From an uncultured Desulfurellaceae bacterium (GTDB taxonomy: Bacteria; Campylobacterota_A; Desulfurellia; Desulfurellales; Hippeaceae): a DNA stretch of 5,388 nt. Below the pieces are notes generated by a model. That model ran no database searches and was not told the DNA's origin. It worked only from the letters and a program-made list of their open reading frames with translations. Positions 1 through 5,320 of the stretch are shown in pieces. Position numbers and translations under genes: made by a program. How positions within the stretch are numbered: the stretch's first letter is position 1; each line of letters begins with the position of its first letter. Where the stretch lies: the NCBI GenBank assembly GCA_913056505.1, contig CAJXLZ010000077.1, positions 1 through 5,388 of the forward strand. Reading direction: 5' to 3'.

Positions 1-1079
1 CCTGCTTCAACAAGCCGATTACAATGCAATAAGCCATTATTAACAGTCGCAAAAGCATCATCAACATTGTTTATCCCATTATGGGATGTACTAACAGCCC
101 ACTCTTTAAACTTATTATAATCAAATCCGCCGTTTTTTAGAATTTGTGCGGTGATAAACTCCGTATTGTTATTAATATCCAAATTTATTTTTTTTAAACC
201 GTTTTTTATTCTTTGTGATAAAATTTCTTTATTTTCTTTTTTTATCCCATCATTATCAACAAATTCACTCTTGTAACTGTTTTTTTTGTCATAGGCATCA
301 TAATCAAATCGGGCGATCATCTTTGCTTTTTCAGGATTTAGAACAATATCTTTGAATTTGTTTGAAGGAGCAATAAATCGAGGCAGCTCAATAGGCACCT
401 CAATACCGTATTTTATTGCATTTTCAATAACTTCCTGTTGTTTTTCGATTAATCTTTTTTTTGCTTGATAAACAAATTTGTACTCTTCACTGTCTAAAAC
501 AAAACTTTCATCAATCTTGTCATTATAAAGTCGAAATGCTTCTTTATCATCACATCCGCTTAGCTCTTGCACTGTTTCGCTAAAGAGAGAAAAATCATTT
601 GATTTTTCATTTCTGAAATTAGTGAGAAAAGTTTGAAGTGTTTCATTGTTCTTTATTTTATCCTTGTCGGATAACATCATCTCATTAACTTTTTTATGTT
701 TGTTTTTATCAAAGTCAAGTTTGGAATATCCGGCTTTATATAACAGATTGAGATATTTTTCTTCTTCAAGTCTTGTAATCTGATTGTCAAAATCAAAACC
801 GAACCTCATTAATTTTTTTTCTAAAATTTTTTTATCTTCTCTGTTTAAATATTCTTCATCTTTTATTCCATATAAATCTTTGTATATTTTATTTGCATAA
901 AATAAAGGAAGTTCATCATAAACAATTTCATTACTTGTTTTTCTATCTTTAAGAAAGAATGATAATTTTTTATATAATTTTTTGTCTTTATCTTTAGCAA
1001 AATAATTTTTTCCATCAATTGTATAGGAACCGTTTCTATTTAATTGTATATCGAAATTTCTGCCTTTTAAAACTATCAT
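1..1079 (-). CDS. Unknown Lys/Asn/Asp-rich protein, C-terminus cut off by the left window edge
   Basis: I do not recognise this protein. Reading the minus strand from an ATG at 1079-1077 gives 359 complete codons with no stop before the edge, so the gene is partial and its true length is unknown. The start is well fixed: an in-frame TAA lies at 1091-1089, four codons upstream, and AAGGA sits 6 nt before the ATG. The protein begins MIVLKGRNFDIQLNRNGSYT. It has no signal peptide or membrane segment and is rich in Lys, Asn, Asp, Glu, Phe and Tyr, with only two Cys (176 and 353). Short similar motifs recur: RFGFDFDN (residues 92-99), YKAGYSKLDFDKNK (114-127) and KNGGFDYNKFK (315-325), possibly traces of a degenerate repeat. 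It is visibly more AT-rich than the PHP gene it follows and carries several A8 tracts on its coding strand. It overlaps the PHP gene's end by 44 nt, so the two are probably co-transcribed. The open frame, Shine-Dalgarno sequence and protein-like composition make it a real gene; its function is unknown. Confidence 0.85.
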   Translation of the reverse strand, partial: MIVLKGRNFDIQLNRNGSYTIDGKNYFAKDKDKKLYKKLSFFLKDRKTSNEIVYDELPLFYANKIYKDLYGIKDEEYLNREDKKILEKKLMRFGFDFDNQITRLEEEKYLNLLYKAGYSKLDFDKNKHKKVNEMMLSDKDKIKNNETLQTFLTNFRNEKSNDFSLFSETVQELSGCDDKEAFRLYNDKIDESFVLDSEEYKFVYQAKKRLIEKQQEVIENAIKYGIEVPIELPRFIAPSNKFKDIVLNPEKAKMIARFDYDAYDKKNSYKSEFVDNDGIKKENKEILSQRIKNGLKKINLDINNNTEFITAQILKNGGFDYNKFKEWAVSTSHNGINNVDDAFATVNNGLLHCNRLVEA

Positions 1080-1734
1080 ATCTTTTCCTTAATAAACTCT
1101 CTAATTTGTTTTCTGCGGTTTTAAACGCTCGCTGCACCTCTTTATCGTTCATGCCAGCTCCTTTTAATATAACACTGGCAAACTCCTTATTGATTAGATT
1201 ATCCGGTGAATGCGTATCTGTATCCAACATATATTTAGCGCCGGTTTGTCTTGCCATACGAAAAACATGACCATTTGCAAGACTATGCCCATTACGGGCA
1301 CTTATTTCCAATATAACATCATTTTCCTTAGCTAGCAATGCATCTTCTGCAGTTATAAAACCCGGATGCGCCAATATATCGCATTTTGCAGAAATCGCGG
1401 CTCTGTTTGTGCCCTTTTTGACCGGTTCAACAGGACTTTCTCCATGAACAACAACAATTTCCGCACCAAGTTTTCTTGATAAATTAACGCTTTCTGGTAT
1501 TAATTCAGGAGGCACATGCGTTATCTCGACGCCATAAAAAACATACAGCCCAAAATATTTTTCCAAGCCTTGAGTCACCTTCGCGACATTCGACAATATA
1601 AATTCCACGTTGGAAAAATCAGCGTGGTCCGTAAATGCTATGGCTTTGTAGCCTATATCCTTGGCTCTTCGCGCAAGTTCGGAAGGAACGAGTTCCCCAT
1701 CGCTAAACAGCGTATGTGTGTGTAAATCAATCAC
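1036..1734 (-). CDS. PHP-domain metal-dependent phosphohydrolase (histidinol-phosphatase-like)
   Basis: This 232-residue protein is a single PHP domain, a family of metal-dependent phosphoesterases that includes HisK-type histidinol phosphatases and the nuclease domains of some DNA polymerases. Visible metal-ligand motifs are H5-T-H7 with S11-D12-G13 (motif I), T35-D36-H37 (motif II), E70, H97 in VVVHGES, H123 in LAHPG, and D173-T-H175 (motif IV), so the active site looks complete. The length suits the stand-alone form. The start is a GTG at 1734-1732. It is supported because the PHP motif begins at residue 5, as is usual when the domain opens the protein, but no clear Shine-Dalgarno sequence precedes it. 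The Lys/Arg-rich tail (residues 216-232) overlaps the start of the next minus-strand gene. The gene is divergent from rpsA. The exact substrate cannot be read from the sequence; no his genes are near, so a role in histidine synthesis is unproven and a nucleotide or polynucleotide phosphoester is equally possible. Confidence 0.9.
   Translation of the reverse strand: MIDLHTHTLFSDGELVPSELARRAKDIGYKAIAFTDHADFSNVEFILSNVAKVTQGLEKYFGLYVFYGVEITHVPPELIPESVNLSRKLGAEIVVVHGESPVEPVKKGTNRAAISAKCDILAHPGFITAEDALLAKENDVILEISARNGHSLANGHVFRMARQTGAKYMLDTDTHSPDNLINKEFASVILKGAGMNDKEVQRAFKTAENKLESLLRKRYDSFKRQKFRYTIK
1086..1090 (-). promoter_or_regulatory. Ribosome binding site of the left-edge unknown gene
   Basis: Read on the minus strand, AAGGA at 1090-1086 lies 6 nt before the ATG at 1079. 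It lies inside the 3' end of the upstream PHP gene. Together with the in-frame stop at 1091-1089 it fixes the start of the unknown gene and argues that the frame is translated. Confidence 0.7.
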
Positions 1735-1740
1735 GATAAA

Positions 1741-1770
1741 ACTTTACAAAATTTAAAAGTACGTTGTCAA
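1741..1770 (-). promoter_or_regulatory. Possible sigma-70 promoter for the PHP gene
   Basis: Read on the minus strand, a perfect -35 TTGACA (1770-1765) is followed after 18 nt by TAAAGT (1746-1741), which matches four of six bases of the -10 consensus. Transcription would start near 1735, at or next to the GTG start codon, giving a leaderless or nearly leaderless mRNA. That fits the lack of a Shine-Dalgarno sequence. The -10 is poor in an AT-rich region, so this is tentative. Confidence 0.35.
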
Positions 1771-1787
1771 GTTTTATTTATTGACAA
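1764..1787. repeat. Inverted repeat TTGTCAA-N10-TTGACAA between divergent genes
   Basis: The arms TTGTCAA (1764-1770) and TTGACAA (1781-1787) are perfect inverted copies separated by 10 bases. Each arm contains a TTGACA -35 element, one facing the PHP gene and one facing rpsA. The arm centres are 17 bp apart, so a dimeric regulator is conceivable, but two back-to-back -35 hexamers alone would produce the same symmetry. Confidence 0.6.
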
Positions 1788-1808
1788 TATCATTATAGTA
1801 ATTATAAT
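1781..1808 (+). promoter_or_regulatory. Consensus sigma-70 promoter of the rpsA operon
   Basis: TTGACA (1781-1786) and TATAAT (1803-1808) both match the consensus perfectly and are separated by 16 nt. Transcription would start about 1814-1816, leaving a 5' leader of only about 23 nt before the rpsA ATG. This is the strength expected for a ribosomal-protein gene. It probably also drives sppA, the SPOR-like gene and the tRNA, because the downstream gaps hold no other convincing promoter. Confidence 0.8.
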
Positions 1809-1826
1809 TTTCAGCGTAATAACTAT

Positions 1827-1832
1827 AGGAGG
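1827..1832 (+). promoter_or_regulatory. Strong Shine-Dalgarno sequence of rpsA
   Basis: AGGAGG (extended to AGGAGGT) lies 5 nt upstream of the ATG at 1838 and is almost fully complementary to the 16S 3' end. It fixes the rpsA start. It is the only strong ribosome binding site among the three rightward genes. Confidence 0.85.
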
Positions 1833-1837
1833 TACTT

Positions 1838-3388
1838 ATGTTAAACAGGGAAGAAGATGTGGAATATGATGTAAACTACAATGATGCTTTTAAAAATTTT
1901 GGTAATGGCGATATCGTTAACGGCAAAGTTATAGATATCAGGGACAAAGACGTTTTTATCGATATAGGCTACAAATCAGAAGGTGTAATAAACATCAAGG
2001 AATTTCAGGATAAGGATGGAAATATCAATATCAATATAGGCGATGAGGTAGAAGCTCTGTTTTTCAATAAAATAGATGAATATGGATTTCAGATATTATC
2101 CAAAGTGGCTGCAGACAGAATAAAAGGATGGAATAAGATTTTAGATGCCTATAAAAATGATGAAGTTGTACAGGGAAAGGTAAAAAATTTAGTGAATGGC
2201 GGATTTACCGTAGACATAGATAATTTTTTGGCGTTTTTACCCGGCTCTCAGGTTGCACTCCATCCAATTAGAAATTACAGCTCATATATAGGCAAAACAT
2301 TTTTATTTAAAGTGATTAATATCAATGAAACCAAAAGAAATGCCGTTATATCACGCAAAGTATTGCTTGAAGAAGAAAAAAAGCGGAAAAAAGAAGAGTT
2401 GATGCAAAAGCTTACTACAGATTCAGTGTTAGAGGGAAAAGTAAAAAATATAACGGACTACGGCGTGTTCGTTGATCTTGGGGGAATAGACGGGCTTGTA
2501 CATATAACTGATATGTCATGGAGCAGAATTGGGCACCCATCTGATATGGTTAAAATAGGCGATATTATAAAAGTAAAAGTAACAAAAGTTGAAGAAGATG
2601 CGGGGAAAAAATTAAAGGTATATTTAGGTATGAAACAGCTTTCAGAAGATCCCTGGAAACATATTAATGAAACATTCAAAGAAAACGATATCGTAAAGGG
2701 AAAGATAGTTAATACCGTGGATTATGGACTATTTGTTGAGATTGCGCCCGGAATAGAAGGCCTTGTGCATAAAAGCGAGATAACTTATGATAATATTATA
2801 ACCGATGCTTTAAGATCCTATAAAGTGGGCGACGAAATAGATGTAAAGATAATTAATATCGATTTTGACAACAGAAGAATGTCATTATCCATAAAACAGT
2901 GTAAACCTGACCCATGGGAAGATATATCAAAGAAATATCAAAAAGGCGATATTGTCGAGGGCAGTGTGACAGGAATAAAAGATTTTGGCATATTCGTTAA
3001 GCTTGAAGAGGGCGTTGAGGGACTTGTGCACGAAAGGGATATTTCGTGGGACAAAGACGATAAACCTAATTTTGCAGTAGGCGATACCATAAAATCTATT
3101 GTTTTAAATATTGACAAGTATAATCACAGAATAGCGTTAGGATTAAAACAACTATCAGAAGATCCGTGGGAAAAGATATATGAAAAATATAGCGTTAACG
3201 ATGAGGTTAAGGCAAAAGTGGTTAGTGTAAAAAATTTCGGTGCCTTCGTCAAATTGGCAAAAGGCATAGAAAGTTTAGTTCCGAAAAGCAGATTCAATAT
3301 GCATCTTCCTAAAGTTGACTCTGATGTTGAAATTAGAATTCTAAAGATAGACAAAGAAAAGAAAAGGCTTGTATCTGAATTTGTTTAG
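1838..3388 (+). CDS. rpsA: 30S ribosomal protein S1
   Basis: S1 binds mRNA on the small ribosomal subunit and helps initiation, above all on messages with weak Shine-Dalgarno sequences or structured leaders. The 516 residues contain six S1 (OB-fold) repeats at about 23-90, 108-174, 195-266, 284-354, 370-438 and 455-515. Repeats 3-6 carry the classic pattern G-x-V/I-x-x-x-x-[DN]-[YF]-G-x-F-V and, in repeats 3-5, GLVH, for example DYGVFVDLGGIDGLVH at 207-222. Linkers repeat LSEDPW or KPDPW (268-273, 356-360, 439-444). Repeats 1 and 2 are more divergent, as in proteobacterial S1, where they bind the ribosome and S2. The protein is somewhat shorter than the 557-residue E. coli form and ends straight after repeat 6. 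A highly charged helix (about 176-192, EEEKKRKKEE) links repeats 2 and 3. The gene has a consensus promoter and an AGGAGG site, and is first of a tight cluster with sppA starting 4 nt after its stop. Identification is secure. Confidence 0.97.
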   Translation: MLNREEDVEYDVNYNDAFKNFGNGDIVNGKVIDIRDKDVFIDIGYKSEGVINIKEFQDKDGNININIGDEVEALFFNKIDEYGFQILSKVAADRIKGWNKILDAYKNDEVVQGKVKNLVNGGFTVDIDNFLAFLPGSQVALHPIRNYSSYIGKTFLFKVININETKRNAVISRKVLLEEEKKRKKEELMQKLTTDSVLEGKVKNITDYGVFVDLGGIDGLVHITDMSWSRIGHPSDMVKIGDIIKVKVTKVEEDAGKKLKVYLGMKQLSEDPWKHINETFKENDIVKGKIVNTVDYGLFVEIAPGIEGLVHKSEITYDNIITDALRSYKVGDEIDVKIINIDFDNRRMSLSIKQCKPDPWEDISKKYQKGDIVEGSVTGIKDFGIFVKLEEGVEGLVHERDISWDKDDKPNFAVGDTIKSIVLNIDKYNHRIALGLKQLSEDPWEKIYEKYSVNDEVKAKVVSVKNFGAFVKLAKGIESLVPKSRFNMHLPKVDSDVEIRILKIDKEKKRLVSEFV

Positions 3389-3392
3389 ATAG

Positions 3393-4238
3393 ATGAAAAT
3401 AAAAAATATTATAAAGGTTTTATTGGCTATATTTATAGTAATTTTTATAGTCAATATCATCCTTTATTCATCGTCGGGAAATTATGCGGCAGTGATCAGG
3501 ATAGACGGTATTATAAACGACGCCAAAGCAGATGAGTGGATAGAAACACTCAACGGCGCAAGAAATGATCCGAATTGCAAAGGCATTCTCATAAAAGTGA
3601 ACTCTCCCGGCGGTGGTGCGTGTGCCAGTGAGCGTTTATATGGCGTTATAAAAAAAATTAATGCCGTTAAGCCTGTAGTGGTTCTAATTGAGTCCGTAGG
3701 GGCAAGCGGCGGATATTTTATATCATGTGGTGCGGAGAAGATTGTGTGTTATCCCACAAGCATCACCGGCAGTATAGGCGTTATATTTGAAACGATTAAT
3801 ATAAGCAGGCTTGCTAAAAACTTGGGCATCAGCGATTTCACAATTAAAAGCGGCGATGTTAAAGATGTTGGCAATCCGTTTAGAAAACCAACAAACAAAG
3901 ATAGGGCAATGCTGCAAAATGTTATTAACAGCGTATATTCTGAATTTTTTAATGTTGTTTCCTCAAGCAGACATATAAATCCGGATATTTTAAAAAAATA
4001 TGCAGACGGCAGTGTATTTTCCGGGAAAGAAGCCTTGCAAATAGGCCTTGTTGATTCGATAGGTGGTGAGAGCGCCGCTAAATCAATTTTGAGAAAAAAA
4101 ACAAAAATACAGAACATAAACTTTCGTATTATAGACAGAAAGAAGAGTGCCTTAAGGAATATTCTAGGCGAAAAAATTTTTAATATAATAGACCATCTCA
4201 ATATTCTATTTACACCTAAAATCAATACTATGCTTTAA
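3393..4238 (+). CDS. sppA: Signal peptide peptidase SppA, short (36K-type) form
   Basis: SppA is a membrane-anchored serine protease (peptidase family S49) that degrades signal peptides left in the membrane after secretion. The 281-residue protein has one N-terminal membrane anchor (about residues 7-26), then a single protease domain. SPGGG (71-75) corresponds to the conserved SPGG segment near the oxyanion hole. The nucleophile is S105 in GASGGY. The general base is probably K157 in GDVKDVGNP, 52 residues later, the same spacing as in the Ser-Lys pair of the short Bacillus-type enzymes. TGSIGV (125-130) and the GLVD segment (218-221) are also family hallmarks. The protein lacks the second domain of the long E. 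coli enzyme, so it should assemble as a homo-oligomer. The ATG lies 4 nt after the rpsA stop, with no visible Shine-Dalgarno sequence, suggesting reinitiation or coupling. Function is inferred from motifs; the family call is firm. Confidence 0.95.
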   Translation: MKIKNIIKVLLAIFIVIFIVNIILYSSSGNYAAVIRIDGIINDAKADEWIETLNGARNDPNCKGILIKVNSPGGGACASERLYGVIKKINAVKPVVVLIESVGASGGYFISCGAEKIVCYPTSITGSIGVIFETINISRLAKNLGISDFTIKSGDVKDVGNPFRKPTNKDRAMLQNVINSVYSEFFNVVSSSRHINPDILKKYADGSVFSGKEALQIGLVDSIGGESAAKSILRKKTKIQNINFRIIDRKKSALRNILGEKIFNIIDHLNILFTPKINTML

Positions 4239-4241
4239 CAT

Positions 4242-5144
4242 ATGATAGATATAAATCTTGTACACAACCAGATACCCAATGAAATAGACATACCAAGATC
4301 CAAGAACAACTATAAACGACTGTTGCTGATATCGCTGTTTTCTCTGTTTTCCTTGATGCTGCTGTTAGTTGTTTTTTATAGTTTCACTGCGCACTACTTA
4401 AAAAATAAAGTAAACAGTATTAAAACGACATCCACCGAAAGAATTTCAAAAAAACATAAACCTCTGCACAAAACACAAAAAAGGCTTAAAATTGAAGTTG
4501 CCAATAGCAAAAAAATGCATGTAAAAGCACCCAAGACTAATCAGCCAAATAAACAAAAGCTCATAAGCAATAAACCGATATTTTCTTTCAATGTAGCCCT
4601 TAGCGATATGGCAGCAAAACCCGTTAAAAAAAGAGAACATACAATGCCAGTTCTTATGTCCAAAAGGATAAATAAACAGCAAAAAGACAATAGAACCACA
4701 AAGGCCACAAAAAAGCTTTATAACGTTATAATAATTACAAAGCATCACACGCAGACAAATAGATTAAAAACATTGCTGAACGCGAGGAATATATCCTCAA
4801 AGACAGTAAAGAAAGCATATATGACAAAAACATTTTATGATGTATATGTCGGCGGATTAGATAGCTATAATGAAACAATGAAATTTAAAAAAGCATTAAT
4901 CAAAAAAGGATATCATATCTACTCAATAAAAAACATTAACCTATTATATTATATAAACATAGCAGAGCATATAAACAAATCCTTAAAAAACAAATATATG
5001 GCACTCTGGAGTAATACGGGATTTAAAATAGTAGCGTATAAATATACAAAAAAATTTTATCGCTACAATACTGTATGTAAATTGGATAAGAATTTCATTA
5101 ATAGCTTGAAAAAGCAAGGATATTTTATTAAAATAAAAAAATAG
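4242..5144 (+). CDS. Single-pass membrane protein with SPOR-like C-terminal repeats
   Basis: This 300-residue, strongly basic protein starts 3 nt after sppA, with no visible Shine-Dalgarno sequence. It has a short N-terminal tail (1-26), one hydrophobic segment (about 27-49, rich in Leu, Phe and Ser), and a long low-complexity Lys/Thr/Gln/Asn linker (about 52-156). The C-terminal part runs from about 158 to 300. Residues 158-231 resemble a SPOR domain: a strand LYNVIII, a helix, then YDVYVGGLDSYNETMKFKKA and a final KKGYHIYSIK. SPOR domains bind glycan strands of peptidoglycan stripped of stem peptides, often at the division septum. Residues 235-300 repeat the layout weakly (LYYINIA..., YTKKFYR..., SLKKQGYFIKIKK), so the protein may carry two such units. 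Topology (N-in, C-terminal part in the periplasm) matches FtsN-like and DedD-like proteins. No orthologue name can be given: the SPOR match is by pattern only and the linker is not conserved in sequence. Another periplasm-facing anchor protein is the main alternative. Confidence 0.7.
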   Translation: MIDINLVHNQIPNEIDIPRSKNNYKRLLLISLFSLFSLMLLLVVFYSFTAHYLKNKVNSIKTTSTERISKKHKPLHKTQKRLKIEVANSKKMHVKAPKTNQPNKQKLISNKPIFSFNVALSDMAAKPVKKREHTMPVLMSKRINKQQKDNRTTKATKKLYNVIIITKHHTQTNRLKTLLNARNISSKTVKKAYMTKTFYDVYVGGLDSYNETMKFKKALIKKGYHIYSIKNINLLYYINIAEHINKSLKNKYMALWSNTGFKIVAYKYTKKFYRYNTVCKLDKNFINSLKKQGYFIKIKK

Positions 5145-5146
5145 CT

Positions 5147-5224
5147 CGGGGTGTAGCGCAGCTTGGCTAGCGCACTTGAATGGGGTTCAAGTGGTCGGAG
5201 GTTCAAATCCTCTCACCCCGACCA
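5147..5224 (+). tRNA. tRNA-Pro, anticodon GGG
   Basis: A complete cloverleaf can be folded by hand. The acceptor stem CGGGGTG (5147-5153) pairs with CACCCCG (5214-5220). The D stem is GCGC (5156-5159) with GCGC (5170-5173). The anticodon stem CTTGA (5175-5179) pairs with TCAAG (5187-5191) around the loop ATGGGGT, giving anticodon GGG at 5182-5184. The T stem GGAGG (5197-5201) pairs with CCTCT (5209-5213), with a TTCAAAT loop. Discriminator A5221 is followed by an encoded CCA (5222-5224). It should read CCC and CCU proline codons. It begins 2 nt after the stop codon of the SPOR-like gene, so it is probably processed from the same transcript. Confidence 0.97.
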
Positions 5225-5225
5225 G

Positions 5226-5243
5226 ATTTTAACACGCTAAAAT
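5226..5243 (+). terminator. Weak AT-rich hairpin after tRNA-Pro, possible transcript end
   Basis: ATTTTA (5226-5231) and TAAAAT (5238-5243) form a 6-bp stem around a 6-nt loop, starting 2 nt after the tRNA CCA and followed by only TT before C5246. The stem has no G-C pair and there is no real T tract, so this is a poor intrinsic terminator. It is listed because no better one is visible after the operon. Confidence 0.2.
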
Positions 5244-5246
5244 TTC

Positions 5247-5320
5247 TGTCATTCCGTGCTTGATACGGAATCCAAGGTATGGACTCTCAAGTCTGGATTC
5301 CCGCATACGCGGGAATGACA
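5247..5320. repeat. Palindromic intergenic element with dRS3-like core
   Basis: A 74-bp unit is bounded by the perfect 9-bp inverted repeat TGTCATTCC (5247-5255) and GGAATGACA (5312-5320). Inside are three small hairpins: ATTCCGT/ACGGAAT (5251-5257 with 5265-5271), GACT/AGTC (5282-5285 with 5290-5293) and ATTCCCGC/GCGGGAAT (5297-5304 with 5309-5316, 4-nt loop). TCCA (5271-5274) can also pair with TGGA (5294-5297). The right hairpin matches ATTCCC-N8-GGGAAT, the pattern described for Neisseria dRS3 repeats, and similar GTCATTCC...GGAATGAC palindromes are scattered in many proteobacterial genomes. It is probably a non-autonomous dispersed repeat. Only one copy is in this window, so dispersion is inferred. 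No transposase or target-site duplication is visible. Confidence 0.75.

Noticed and set aside
73..87. Palindrome ATCCCAT-T-ATGGGAT.
   Set aside because: It lies inside the coding region of the unknown gene, has a 1-nt centre that cannot form a stable loop, and has no second copy in the window.
1019..1725. Plus-strand frames of 83 and 69 codons opposite the PHP gene.
   Set aside because: They have no Shine-Dalgarno sequence, lie opposite a gene with intact metal-binding motifs, and their translations look like no known protein.
3749..4225. A 158-codon minus-strand open frame opposite sppA.
   Set aside because: It lies wholly within sppA, whose catalytic motifs are intact. The predicted protein shows no family pattern and has no ribosome binding site of its own, so it is an antisense shadow.
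4446..4748. A 100-codon minus-strand frame opposite the SPOR-like gene, rich in Phe and Cys.
   Set aside because: It is the complement of the Lys-rich linker; the Phe/Leu/Cys content follows from reading AAA/AAG codons backwards.
5297..5320. The GC-rich hairpin ATTCCCGC/GCGGGAAT considered as a rho-independent terminator.
   Set aside because: It is followed by GACAAAGGG on the plus strand rather than a T tract. It is better explained as part of the palindromic repeat.
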